Shown here: positions 45,173 to 56,216 of the stretch, piece by piece
Layout: each line of letters opens with the position of its first letter
Numbering within the stretch: position 1 is the first letter of the stretch
Origin: Mesostigma viride
Lineage: Eukaryota; Streptophyta; Mesostigmatophyceae; Mesostigmatales; Mesostigmataceae
Assembly: GCA_009746045.1 (NCBI GenBank)
Contig: RPFO01000264.1
Location: 682,001 to 746,000, forward strand
DNA: 64,000 bases
Reading direction: 5' to 3'
Position numbers and translations under genes: made by a program
Notes under the pieces: model-generated
Database searches by the model: none
Told to the model about the DNA's origin: nothing
What the model saw: the letters and a program-made list of their open reading frames with translations, nothing else

Positions 45173-46451
45173 CTTCCCCCCCCACAAAGGTAGGGAGCCC
45201 TCTCTCTACGTACAGGGAGGAAACGAAAGGGGTAGGAATAACCTAACGCACCCAACAAAAGCCTAACACAATCGACTGACCACCCAAGGCCCAAAGCAAA
45301 AACATGTTAACCTCGGGTCCACCCAAAACGGTGTAAGGATCACCAGCACCACGCCGGGTGTGAGGCTCCCCTAACTGCCTTGCACGGAGGCTTGCCGGGA
45401 GGGACGGCACTAGGCAGGACACGCGTAGGAAACAATGTTCACACTGAGGACAGAGAACGGCCAACCAGCTGGCCAAGCCCAGAGGGCGACTCTATATACC
45501 GGAGGGACAACACCCTCAGGTCGGGCCTAGAGCCCTCTGTCTACACACCAGTAGCCTGAAAAGTACCACGGGTGGCAAAAAGCACCGCCATGTACGCCCG
45601 GTGATGAGCAACAACAGTAGGGTTGTCTTGGTTGTCTACATGGATGATACAATGGGGGAACACATCCTCCCAGACGCCATCAAGATAGATGCCGAGGAAA
45701 GCCCAGTAGTATCGTAGCTGTGACAGGACCAGGTCTGTCCACGGGCCCAGTCAAGGAACCCACACTGAAACTATCGCAAGAAGGGCTCTGCCGACAGCAG
45801 AAGGAGGGCGCGCAAGAGGAACCGATAAAAGACCAGCTCACCACGAGCAACGGAGGTGAAAAAAAGTCCAGGAAACACTCCACGTTGTCGGGCCACAGAC
45901 GCACGTGCCGGATCTCACGACTCTCGCTAACACGCGTGCCCGAAGCTGAGGACGCCGCAACAGGAGCAACGCGCGGTCGGTGGATGACGGCGGAGGCGGG
46001 CGCGACGGAAGAAGCGGTGGCGGCAGGAGCGACGACAGGGGAAGACGTCGTGGCCGGTCGGACAGCTAGAGGTCCAATCACCCATGGCCGAATCATACGT
46101 ATCCTCGGTAGTGTCAAACACCCACTTGCCCGTCGACGCCTTGCCCGAATCTGGATGACACTGAGGCTCGGCCGGCTGAACAGGCGCGACGGAGGGAGCC
46201 ACGGACGGAGCAACAGCGGCCGGCTGAGCATGCGCGACGGAGGGAGCCACGGACGAAGCGACAGCGGCGGGCTGAGCAGGCGTCGTCTGACATGATGGCT
46301 GCGGTGGGCGGGGGACAACCAACCGACCCACAGCCAGAGGAAATAACCTATAAGGCAAGGAAGGAAAACAACTAGAGGTTGCGCAGGTTTTCACTCAACC
46401 AAACATAGGTAATCTTCCCAGTCACTACCAGACGGGTCTATTTACATAATG
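45173..46451 (-). other. J region downstream of integrase
   Basis: It shares the motif SREIRHVRLWPDNVE with gypsy I (SREIRHIRLWPANVE near 49680 there). Ala/Val/Pro/Ser-rich low-complexity frames with strong strand ambiguity cover 45900-46400. No domain is recognised. Confidence 0.5.
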
Positions 46452-46703
46452 TCAGAGGGCTTCTTCTACAACTCTATTTAAGCGCTCTACTAGGTGTGAG
46501 GAGGAGGGATGGTACGCAGTGCCAAACGCCACTTTCGTACCCATAGCAGCAAAGAACTCTGTCCAAATGTCCGAGGTAAACAACTTGTCCTTATCAGAAA
46601 TAAAATGCCTGCTCAACCCATGGTAACGATAAACGCTTTGAAGGTACAGCTGAGCACAGTCACTCGAGCAGTAAGCTCCAAGGAACAAGGGACAAGGTGA
46701 CAA
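46452..46703 (-). pseudogene. J integrase core piece with catalytic Glu
   Basis: VYRYHGLSRHFISDKDKLFT includes the second catalytic Asp (SDKD), and FGTAYHPSSSHLVERLNRVV carries the catalytic Glu. The stop follows directly (46452). This is a typical Ty3/gypsy integrase core. Confidence 0.85.
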
Positions 46704-46840
46704 CGTCTAGTAAGGCGGTCTACAAACACGAGGATGTGCGCATCAATTGCCTTTGGCCGTAAACACTGATAAGACGCTCTAAATGTGACGTAGGATTGGC
46801 TACCGAGGTATCTACAGAAGGTTTTAACCCCTAAATGGGC

Positions 46841-47119
46841 AGAAATACTGCCGATGCATCGGCTGTAACTTCACAATTTTGCAAACCAGATGCCATCCAA
46901 CCCACCCATATCCAATGGCTGTCCTTGGGGGCCAAGCATTTCCATGAGTTGCCCTTCGGGTTGGTATATCACAACCTTACATATATTAAAAATATAATTA
47001 CTTACAACAGAGTGAAATCACTCAAACCAAAGCAAACGCCCAGCTATAAACCTATATACAGAGCCATGTCAAAGCTCTATACTACGATAAGACCAATGGA
47101 AACGCCTAACGGGAGGAAC
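46841..47119. other. Unassigned spacer between J and fragment L
   Basis: AT-rich, with no recognisable feature. It may be 3' UTR of the retroelement fragment L on the minus strand. Confidence 0.4.
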
Positions 47120-47934
47120 CTAATAGCCCTGCTGCACCGCAAAATCAGCCCGCGTACGGCGGAGCATGATGTCAGCCATGGCCCGAGTCAGCGCCACCGA
47201 CAAGCGCTGACGCCAATATGACGTCCAGGTCCGCGCCGACCATGGGGCCCGCTGGCCCTCCAGGTCCAGCCGGTCCTCCCGGAGCCGGCAACACTCCTTG
47301 AAGAAGGCGGAGGTCAGGGGCCCCATGGCCCCAAACTCCTCCAGGACAAAGGGCACCACACGATGGTGCCCGACGTCGCCGTAGGCCAGGAGCTTGGCCC
47401 GCTCCGCCCGGTCCGCCGTGTAACCTGCCGTGAGGGAGGCCCCAGCCACGTGGCTAAGAGCCAAGGGCCGCGCCACCGAAACGTCAATAAGCAGATGCCG
47501 GCCACCCCCCTCAAAGTCCAGCACCACGATGTCAGGCCGGTGGTTGGGGGAATAGAAGGCAGCGCCATCCGCATCCTCGGACCGGATGTTCGCGTGGGGG
47601 AAAACCGACCGAATCATGGCGAGCACCACCGTCAGGAGGACAGTGTGCAAATACAAATACCAATTCTGATTCTGTTGGCCCCCATGCAGGCAAGGTAGTG
47701 AGTCCCCGTGGGATCCAGCGGCTGCCCACAGCTACCACAAGGCCGCCCGGCCGGAACAAGAGGCTGCGGGGCAAATAGCTGGTGCCGGAGCGCCACCGAG
47801 TAGTGGCTGGGAGCCAAGGCGAATGGGGGGCCATGGGAAGAGCACGAAGGTACGCCGAGCCCACACTCCGCAAGGAAAGCGAGAACAGCCACGCACGTCC
47901 CTGGGCGTTGAGGTCCGCGAAAAGAGCAATCCAA
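47120..47934 (-). pseudogene. Fragment L: zinc finger and PD-(D/E)XK-like C-terminus of a retroelement
   Basis: In minus sense a frame at 47934-47632 has CGSCGQPLDPTGTHYLAC, a C-C-H-C cluster. A second frame, 47656-47120, has HRPDIVVLDFEGGGRHLLID and VPFVLEEFGAMGPLTSAFF. A zinc cluster followed by PD...D and a VxExFG-type motif is common at the C-terminus of RT proteins in non-LTR elements with a restriction-like endonuclease and in related reverse-transcriptase families. The RT is absent (47935-48052 has only short frames). One frameshift separates the two parts. Confidence 0.55.
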
Positions 47935-48459
47935 TCAGCCGTGTGCAGAATACCCGCGTAGGTTTTACATATATGCAGGGTAGGCCATGTTTAACTGCCG
48001 TCAAAGTCAGGTGGGTCAAGACGAGCGTTTTCATTTTTGGTAGAATGTGCATTTTGAATTATGTTGTAAGAGCTAGGCACCTACCACTTCAGGGATGATA
48101 AACAATTAGTTGCTGAACAGTTTGAGCGATTGGGGTCATCATTTGGGTGGGTATACCAGCACTTACACCCAGTACAGCCCATAGTAGGGGTACCGTTGGT
48201 AAAAAGCAACCAAGGGGGTAGGAGTGGGCATACTACCTACTAATACCTACTAATATGGCCCCAAACCATGCCACACAATACATTTCCCTTCCACGATGAT
48301 GGGGAAACATAACTGCATCATCACACTGCCCTTATATGGCACCTATGTGCAGGTGCCACCTTGTCCATGCACGTAGGTAACGTGGTACGGATACCCTACG
48401 CAAGGCATGCATTCTAGGAGGCAGCCACCAACAAACTAGTGATTTTAAGCCTATTTCAG
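47935..48459. other. Unassigned DNA left of the gypsy I LTR
   Basis: No ORF or repeat recognised. It contains the short direct repeat CTACTAATAC near 48236-48255. Confidence 0.4.
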
Positions 48460-49043
48460 TGTTACGTCCTGGCTCGACTCTATCCTAAACACCTCGCCTA
48501 ACCTTACCTAAACTAGTGAGGATGCACATACCTAGGAGTGAGGAGCTGTATTGGCTATAAGACCTAGGACGCGACGACTCTGCTTCTCAATGCATTCCAT
48601 TATAGTACGCCATATACCGAATAAAACCAGGGTACTACGAAGGAAACAATACTACACTGCCAATCTGCCATGACCCTAGCTAATATGTGCTTATTCATCA
48701 TTAACACACGCCGGGTGCCATTCACGAAGGACAACTGCTGCATAAATGATCGCCGACAGGCGTGTATGCTCGGGCCGACATCGACCCTCGCCTACAGGAC
48801 CAACGCACGTCCACAAGGTTCACACGCAGGATAAAAGGACCACTACTAAAGTACGCAGCGCGGCGCGCCTGCACCGAACCACCATACTGTACAATTGCCA
48901 CGTCACAAGGCCCGGTACCGACCGGCCAAAAGGTCCTAACTACACGTAAGCCTAGGAAAGTCAGCGAACTGCTCCGGAATGGCTGAGGCAACAAAGGACC
49001 TAATTTACGTCCGTAACAACAACAAAAGTTACGCGACGTAACA
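48460..49043 (-). repeat. Gypsy I 3' LTR (584 bp)
   Basis: It has TGTTACGT at one end and ACGTAACA at the other, an 8-bp inverted terminal repeat. The adjoining CCTCCCCCCCCACAAAGG is the complement of a polypurine tract on the correct side for a minus-strand element. Confidence 0.82.
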
Positions 49044-50065
49044 CCTCCCCCCCCACAAAGGTAGGGAGCCCTCTCTCTACGTACAGGGAGGAAACCAAAG
49101 GAGTCGGAATAACCTAACGCACCCAACACAAATCCAACACAATCGACAGGCCATCCAAGGTACAAAGCACCGACAAGTTAATTCGGTTCCACCCCGAGTG
49201 GTGTAGGGTTAACCAGCACCAAGCCTGGTGGGAGGATCCCCTAACTGCCTGGCACGGAGGCCTTGCCGGGAGGGACGGCACTGGGCAAGACACACAGAGT
49301 GAACAATGTCAACACCAGGGACCAAGAACGACCAACCAACTGGCCAGAATATGAGGGCGACTCTATATACCGGAGGGACAACACCCTCAGGTCGGGCCTA
49401 AGGCCCTCTATCTAGTTGCCATCAGTCTGGTAGGTACCACGCGAGACCAGCAGGACATCCAAAAAGACCCAGGTAGGCCCAGTAGTACCTATGCTGGGTT
49501 AGGACCACCTGGCCCCGAGCCCAGTCCAAGAAGCCGCAGGCAAAGAGCCGAAGGAAAGGCTCTACCGCGATCAAACAGAGAGCCTGAAGGAGTAGGCGCT
49601 GATACCGGATCCGATGTCGCAGACCCGTCGGGAAGAACAGATCTAGCAGAGGCTCCACATTAGCCGGCCACAATCTGATGTGCCGGATCTCACGTGAGCG
49701 CCACCGACGAGCACACTGTCGCGACCCAAACGTCTCTAAATACTCACTAGCCCGAGGGGGAGGATGACCACGGGAGTCCAGGCCCTGGCCCGGGAGAGGC
49801 ACTGGGCGGCGGGCAAACAGGATGGGCTGCAGGTGCACCGCACCGTACGTAGCACCGGGCGCGGCAGGGTACTCGACCGTAAGGGCATCCGAAGCCATGA
49901 TGCCCAGAGGCGGAGGGTAAGCCCACTGGTAACCACCGTAGGTGTCCAAGTCGTTATATGACGCCTCGCCCAGCGATAGAGGACGCGAAGAACCAGGATC
50001 TCACCCTGGAACAGAGGATCAGCTACAATAACCATGTCAAACGGAGGCCGATCAGTATCAAGGGT
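49044..50065 (-). pseudogene. Gypsy I downstream ORF, 3' part
   Basis: The frame 49949-49422 has MDTYGGYQWAYPPPLG, EYPAAPGATYGAV and SREIRHIRLWPANVE, the last shared with J. It continues upstream across F to 56217-56709 with a frameshift near 49990. It is unrecognised; it lies where some gypsy elements have an extra ORF after integrase. 49044-49421 is noncoding. Confidence 0.5.
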
Positions 50066-50410
50066 AGTTGAGTAACTCTAGAGCCCTAGGATCTGGCTCT
50101 GAGTTCCCCATGTCCGTCCGCACGCCATCCGCTAGCGTCCGCTCAGCCGCCGGCTATAATCCGGCGGTCCGATGCGGGCGACCGGTCTAAGGGCGGCGCC
50201 TAGGGCCGGCGCCACCTAGGCCCCAGTCCGGGGCCTTATCCGGGTCAGTACGGACGGCTAGCTTGTCCCACGGTTACGGCTAACCGGATAGGGTTTGCTG
50301 GCTAAGACATAAACCAGTGGTGGGCCAGCTCCGACGGTAGTTCTCTGTGTTCACCTTATCCCAAGCTCAACGTGACCGACCGCCATAGCTGAGCCGGTCG
50401 GGCTTTAACT
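50066..50410 (+). repeat. F 5' LTR (345 bp)
   Basis: It begins AGTTGAGTAACTCTAG and ends GGGCTTTAACT. It contains GC-rich hairpins (GCCGCCGGC/GCCGGCGGT type). Confidence 0.95.
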
Positions 50411-50429
50411 TGTATTCATAAAAATCCCG

Positions 50430-52111
50430 ATGGCTTCCGGTACACGGAGCCGCACGGGCGAACACACAGATACGCCAAGTGGCGAGGCCGCAGGGTCCGT
50501 CCTGCCACGCTTTAGTGCGGACGAGGCCACGAGGTTGATGCAAACCCTCGTGGCGCAACCGGAACTGGCCAAGCAGTTCAAGCATCTCATGCTGGCTGCT
50601 GACGATGCACTAAATCGCGGCCCTCTCAAGCAAACGGAGGTGCCCGCAGATCTACCGGCCGACTATACGGCGGACGACGCAGCAGATTTTCTAGCTGCTC
50701 TCAAGCGTCTGCGCGATGGACGCGCAGACAAAGATTCGGAGCTGATTGGCAAGTTCCGTGCAGTATTCTGCAGTACAACAAAGCACCCAAACATTGCCAA
50801 TCTAGTTCGCATTGCGGACGACAACAAACAAACCTGGGAAGTTTTTTACAACGGTCTAGATGCCCACTTGTCGCGGTCTAAGGAAGAGGCCGACGAGCAA
50901 GCCTTCAACGACTTCGAGGGCTATGCAGTTAATAAGGCAAATTTGCCCGGGGCTGCACGTGATTTCCAGGTCTTCGTGCACAAGCACAAGCTGCTAGATA
51001 CTCTCAAGCCCATTTTCCTGTGCAATCGCTTTCTCAAGAAATGCGACCTCTCGTCGGATGTGCATCTGACCATAGCGACGGAACTCAAAAAGAAGAGTGC
51101 CGTCAGTTTCGACGAGGGCATGCTGTATTTGATTTCATGCTTCAAGAGTGCGCAGTCCAAGCCGGCTGCCTCGGCTGCTCTGCCATCCCTGCGCAAGGTG
51201 GATGCCGGCGCGTCTTCTTCTTCAGGCGCAGAGGCTCCATTACGCGGTCGGAGCTTACGGCCATCCTGAAAAAGGTCGTCGGCCACGGCAACAACGGGGG
51301 CCAGCGAGGGCGCAAGCGCGGGCATGGTGGCGACGCCAAGCAGGGTGATAATCCCCCGGCCAAGCGGCAGCAGGGGGCGTCTACTGACCGCAAGCAACGC
51401 TGTGAGCGCTGCTTCGGACGTCGCCATGTCCGGGATGACTGCCGAGTTCGCCCGGACCTGGAGCTCGAGGACAACCTTTGCCGCAAGTGCCACGACGTTC
51501 TGCGTGGTCACAGCGTGGAGGCGTGCAAGGCCAAGCGCATCGTCGTCCACGGCACACGCGAGGAGTGGGCAGAGCGACGGGCAGCACGAAAGTCAGGTGA
51601 GAGCACGCTCGATACCCCTTCTTTTGCTCAATGCGTCACGCTGAACCGGGCCGTCGTAGAGCCTGACGTCGTTCCTAAAAGCAACGTGACTGCATCCTCT
51701 GTCTCCTTCCGTGATGTGCTCACGCAATCCGTTGATGCTGCTCTGGCTCTGTCGCGCCAGGATCACGTGCTTCCTGAGCACGGGTCTACAATGCGTGACC
51801 TAAGCAATGTGGTGTCTTCTAGGTCGGGTGTGTACAACGCCGAGCGACCAAGCACTACTGCAGCACCCCAGCTAGATACTGGGGCGGTTGGGCCTATGAG
51901 GAATGTTGTGACAGTGCAAGAGAATGCTGGGCGGGCAGATGTTCTCGGTACACACCACCCTAGTGTGGATCTTCACATTGGCAAGGTGCTCACACGGGCG
52001 GCCTTTCGTGCAGCCTCTGAAGCTGCCCAGTTAGCCAATGTCACTACCCCAGTAGTCACCCCACCTGTTGAGAACCTGACAATGCCACTGCACCTCAGGC
52101 TGTCACCCTGA
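50430..52111 (+). pseudogene. F gag with two zinc knuckles, one frameshift
   Basis: The ATG at 50430 is the first after the LTR. Residues 1-280 form a helical Gag-like region (DDAADFLAALKRLRDG, NKQTWEVFYNGLDAHL, DVHLTIATELKKKSAVSF). The frame shifts near 51230. The continuation has CERCFGRRHVRDDC (CX2CX4HX4C) and CRKCHDVLRGHSVEAC (CX2CX6HX4C), then a 170-residue linker to 52111. E has a comparable second cluster with one Cys replaced. Confidence 0.85.
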
Positions 52112-53209
52112 AACTGTTAGCATACCAGATGCACCGTGCATACGGGCATGAGGCCCAAGCCGAGGTAGAGGGGGCACACATGTTGGGGGCACCTTTATAC
52201 AACGAGCTGAAGAATGTGCGTGCTCAGTGTCCTGCCTGCATCAAGATCAGGAAGAAGTCGCGTAGGCGGCATGCCAAGACTCCACCCTTGGAGCGAGGGT
52301 ACCTTGTGGGGGATGTCATGCACATGGAAGGGGGGGACACCTATTTCATAGTCAAGGATAGGTTCAGCAAGGCCACCTACATTGAGCCGCTGCCCCACAT
52401 GTTGAGGCTGACCTGCACAGGGCTATCAAGATCAGCCTGGCTTTCTTTCATCCCGTAGTGGAGCTCATGCTAGACCAGCAGTTCCGCTGTGTGCAAGGTT
52501 TGCCGGGGATGGAGGCCGTGGTCATCGTGGGGCGTGAGGATCACGGCAATATGGGCATGATAGATCGCACTGTAAGCTATGTCAAGACTGTGGCAGCCAA
52601 GCGACAGGATAACCCACATGGCAAATCCTACGCGGTCAAGACGGCGTGGTGCAAGGAGCTCATGCATGTGTGCAACCATAGGCACGTGCTTGATGTCAAG
52701 GGCTTTGGGCTAGTCACGCCTCGGGGGCTGTCAGCGGGCACCTACTCACCCGAGGTAGTAGAGGCATACCACAGCATCTACAGGATACCGCCGCCAAGCT
52801 GCGGCTCAAGGATGCCACGCTGCCTGATTTGTCTAGCGCTTTTGAGGTCGGGCAGTTGGTCATGTTCCACAAGGAGAGCTCGCCCAGCGGCAAACGGGGC
52901 ACCATGCAGGGGCCTGGGGCCATCACAAAGTTAGACTGGCCGCTGCGGGTCATAGACATAGAGTGGAATGATCGGGTGTATAGGGTACCATGGGCATCGG
53001 TGGCAGGCTATAAGCAAGGGGATAGCATGGAGAGTGAGCTGGCAGCCAACAGGGCACTGGGGTGGGTAGTGAAGGATAATGCGCCTGTCGTAGCATCTGA
53101 GGTGGTACCCCACGGGTCGCTCCCAGGGGCAGACACAGCTACACCCCCCCCTCCCCTGGGCCCCAATATGACCCCGTGGATGGGTGGGATGAGGATGGGG
53201 TGGGTTTGA
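52112..53209 (+). pseudogene. F integrase, several frameshifts
   Basis: The zinc domain is MHRAYGH and CPAC. GDVMHMEGGDTYFIVKDRFS holds the first catalytic Asp, and LMLDQQFRCV the second. GMIDRTVSYVK stands where A and E have AIERAI or IIERAI, so the Glu is Asp here. The C-terminal tail has AFEVGQLVMFHKES and VYRVPWASVAGY. Frame changes lie near 52085, 52400, 52790 and at a C run near 53145. Confidence 0.85.
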
Positions 53210-54660
53210 CGGGACCTAGTGCACGTAGTGACTCACCTCCTGTGCTAGCCACGGATAATGTGGGAGGCCCGCCTAGCGTGGCCTCGCCGGAGGGTCAGGG
53301 TCCTGCCCATGCGCCTCGCCCACCTAGGGACCTGGCTTCAACGGTCACGGCCTTGTGGCGTGCTCAGGCGCTTAAAGCGAAAGCTGCATCAGGGGTGGCT
53401 CAGGTCAAAACTCTCTCACAGGGGGTCAGGCCGGTTAAGTCAGCCTTGTTTCCTACGTGTAGACCGTGGCAGCTGGTGGCTGTGGACACGCAAGCATCCG
53501 TGTCTATTATCTCTCGTCGGGCAGCCACCCTGTATCCAGTGCTAGAGTCGCCGTACAAATCGGTGACCGACTTTGCAGGCACTTCGGCATATCAAGTTAC
53601 CGGGATGGTGGTGCTGCCGGTGTTGGGCATTGACACGCCGTTTCACGTCGTGGATGGCTACGAGGATGTGGCCTTGCTGGGCGAACCTTTCGTATCATAC
53701 CCGGGGTTCTCAGTGTCCGCTGACTTGCTGTCAGTCGCGGGGGTGGGCAGCATCCCGCTTCGCGAGTACCACGCTCCATTGGGGGTGGTGGTCGGGCAGC
53801 CCGGCGTCGTGCGGCGCTTACCGATGGCGGCGTTTTCCACACCGCCGCTCGTCCAGTCCATCATTCAGCCTCAGGATTGGCACCCGCGCAGCTTCGGCCT
53901 CCACTCACACTCACTGGCGGCGGATAGCCCTGTGACGTGGGAGCAACTTGTCCTGGACTGTCAAGATCCTCTCAAGTTTGCTTTGTGGCGCGACGCGTTC
54001 ATTCGAGCCAAGGAGCAGTGGCGAGAGCGCGAGGTCTACCGAGGATTGGAGAGTGTGCCAGCCGGGGCCACGCGGTTGCGGTTGAAGTTCGTGCTCACCT
54101 ACAAGCCGGACGAGACCAACTCTTCGGTGGTGTTCCGGGTAAGGCCCGTGGTCACGGAGACGAAGGGGTCCTCCCCGCTGGATGCCAAGGATCTTTATAC
54201 CCCTGGGCTCAACCATGTTTCGCATCGGCTACTGACGGTCATCTACTTGGGCAAGCGGAACGCGGGCAAGGACTACGGGATGTGGTGCGGTGACTTTCAG
54301 CGGGCATTCCTCCACAGCGACGCTGGGGTCGCGCAGCAAACATGGCAAGGCACCCGCTACGTGGTGAAGGTCCCGGTGGTCTGGCAGGATGGCACCATTG
54401 GCAGCGAGTATATCGAGCTGTTGACAGGGGTGGAGGGGCTGCAGAGCTCTCCCATCATCTTCCGCATTTCCGCGGAGGAGGTCTTGCAGAGCTTAGGGGC
54501 CACGTACCATCGCGCGGATCCTAACTTCTTTGTGGTCCCCACCGGCGTCCCTGGCGAGCCAGCCCTCTTCGTGTGGCATGGCGATGACTTCAAGCTGGTG
54601 GCACCTCGCACCTTTGCTACCAGTTTCTTGCTGCAGTGGCGGCTAAGTTTCCCCTGGGCA
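53176..54660 (+). pseudogene. F protease-like domain and reverse transcriptase
   Basis: After a Pro/Ala-rich linker, VAVDTQASVSIISRRAA (Asp codon 53485-53487) and ALLGEPFVSYPG form the protease-like domain. RT follows in the same frame: LRLKFVLTYKPDET, LYTPGLNHVSHRLLTVIYLG, CGDFQRAFLHSDAG, FVWHGDDFKLV (HGDD at 54577-54588). A single base loss near 54635 ends the frame. Protease and RT are in one frame with no protease upstream of integrase. Confidence 0.9.
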
Positions 54661-55493
54661 GGGCGGTGGATCATGAGGAGGGTAAACCCGTGGTGTTTTG
54701 CGGCGTGCAGTCTACGTTGCAGCGGGATTCGCGTTCTGGCGAATGGGTCATGCACATGCAGGATAGCCGCAACTATGTGGTTGACCTGCTGGCCGACCTC
54801 CCGTCCCCGCTGTTGGCAACCCATGGGCCCTCGGTTAAGGGCAAGCTCGGGTGGTTGGCGGACACGGTGGCACCTGATTTGGCAGTGCTCGCTCGCCTGC
54901 CCGATGATGTGCTGGAAGGACTAGGGTCCATTCATGTTCGGCGGCAGCTGGCCATGACGCCCGGCATTGTGCTTCGTGGGCTCGATTGCTCACAGCCGGT
55001 GCACCTCGAGATAGTGACGGATGCTAATCTAGAGACGCGCACAGTCAGCCAAGTGCGGGCCCGCATGGGGGCACTGTTCTTTATCAGCAATGAGGGCCAG
55101 CCTGGCATGTTGTTAGATTGGTACTCGCGCTTGCACAGCCGCATTGCCACTAGCCCCAACACGGCTGAATGCCGGGGCATTGTTTCAGCTATCTCACATG
55201 GCATGTGGCTGCGGTACTTGCTGGGTTGGGTATTTGGCTCGTGTGGGTTCACTCTTCACTGGACTAGCACGGTGCACACTGACTCACAAAGTTGTTTGGC
55301 CTTCCTTGACAATCCCTATGCGCGGTCACAGGACGTTGATTACCTCGTACTCGCTGAGGCGGCCTCCTGCGTCACGCGTCTCCAGCACATCGCGGATGAA
55401 CTCAATCCCGCGGATGCACTCACCAAGGAGGCGCGGGAGGCTGCCCCGCAGTACGCAGTGTTGCGCAAGCGCATGACGATGCAACACCCGTGA
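54636..55493 (+). CDS. F end of RT and RNase H
   Basis: This open frame, offset from RT, has AKFPLGRAVDHEEGKPVVFC, IVTDANLETRTVSQVRARMG, DWYSRLHSRIATSPNTAECR, HTDSQSCLAFLDNPYA and NPADALTKEA. It is a complete copia RNase H region ending at 55493. Confidence 0.88.
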   Translation: MAAKFPLGRAVDHEEGKPVVFCGVQSTLQRDSRSGEWVMHMQDSRNYVVDLLADLPSPLLATHGPSVKGKLGWLADTVAPDLAVLARLPDDVLEGLGSIHVRRQLAMTPGIVLRGLDCSQPVHLEIVTDANLETRTVSQVRARMGALFFISNEGQPGMLLDWYSRLHSRIATSPNTAECRGIVSAISHGMWLRYLLGWVFGSCGFTLHWTSTVHTDSQSCLAFLDNPYARSQDVDYLVLAEAASCVTRLQHIADELNPADALTKEAREAAPQYAVLRKRMTMQHP

Positions 55494-55871
55494 GCCACAC
55501 AGGGTTACGGCTCGGGCGCTTTATGAATACAGCCATAACTCACCCTGTGTTGCTAGCATTCACGAATATCATGGTGGTAGTTTTTTTGCTTGTCCTGACC
55601 ATACCCTAGCCACGTTGGACGGTGCCTTGGGCCCGTCGGCGGGTCACTGGTCCTAATAAATGGGTCACCTTTTGTCTGGTGGCATAGTTGTTTTTTTGCT
55701 CGCTACTTATTACATCACTATTCATGTGTGATCACAAGGGCGCGGGTCGATACCGTGGTGATTTTGACGGCCTTGAGGCCCCCTTGAGTTCCCTACCTTA
55801 GAGGGTTTTGTATGATCTGCATTTGATGTAATTATTTTGATAATTAATCAAAGAACAAAAGAGTATGTCGG
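55494..55871 (+). other. F 3' noncoding region
   Basis: It has AATAAA at 55655-55660 and the T-arm-like hairpin CGCGG GTCGATA CCGTG at 55741-55757. An A/G-rich stretch (AATCAAAGAACAAAAGAGTA) precedes the 3' LTR. Confidence 0.7.
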
Positions 55872-56216
55872 AGTTGAGTAACTCTAGAGCCCTAGGATCT
55901 GGCTCTGAGTTCCCCATGTCCGTCCGCACGCCATCCGCTAGCGTCCGCTCAGCCGCCGGCTATAATCCGGCGGTCCGATGCGGGCGACCGGTCTAAGGGC
56001 GGCGCCTAGGGCCGGCGCCACCTAGGCCCCAGTCCGGGGCCTTATCCGGGTCAGTACGGACGGCTAGCTTGTCCCACGGTTACGGCTAACCGGATAGGGT
56101 TTGCTGGCTAAGACATAAACCAGTGGTGGGCCAGCTCCGACGGTAGTTCTCTGTGTTCACCTTATCCCAAGCTCAACGTGACCGACCGCCATAGCTGAGC
56201 CGGTCGGGCTTTAACT
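55872..56216 (+). repeat. F 3' LTR (345 bp)
   Basis: Partner of 50066-50410, ending TTTAACT at the AGGGT target copy. Confidence 0.95.

Larger units (their letters stand above)
44646..46840 (-). mobile_element. Gypsy remnant J: truncated LTR and end of integrase
   Basis: Reading leftwards, it has fragments of pol (around 46840-46704, matching SVDTSVANPTSHLERLI and HILVFVDRLTR, with a deletion between them), an integrase core piece, about 1.3 kb downstream of integrase, and a 3' LTR cut short at 44646. It is a sister copy of gypsy I (48460-60152). Confidence 0.8.
50066..56216 (+). mobile_element. Element F: copia-type LTR retrotransposon, 6.15 kb
   Basis: 345-bp LTRs (50066-50410 and 55872-56216) look identical and have AGTT/AACT ends. 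The target AGGGT is duplicated at 50061-50065 and 56217-56221. Order: a 19-base leader, gag, integrase, protease-like domain, RT, RNase H. It is GC-richer than A and E. Identical LTRs mean recent insertion, yet pol and gag contain at least six frame changes. Confidence 0.96.

Noticed and set aside
45680-46318. Pro/Leu/Ala-rich frames on both strands of 45680-46394 as genes
   Set aside because: Several frames are open at once because of GC-rich repeats. Only the short motif shared with gypsy I supports coding.
51874-51890. LDTGAVGP before F integrase as a canonical protease active site
   Set aside because: There is only about 40 residues of possible domain around it and no ILG strand at the right distance. 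E and A have nothing comparable there. A chance match is more likely.
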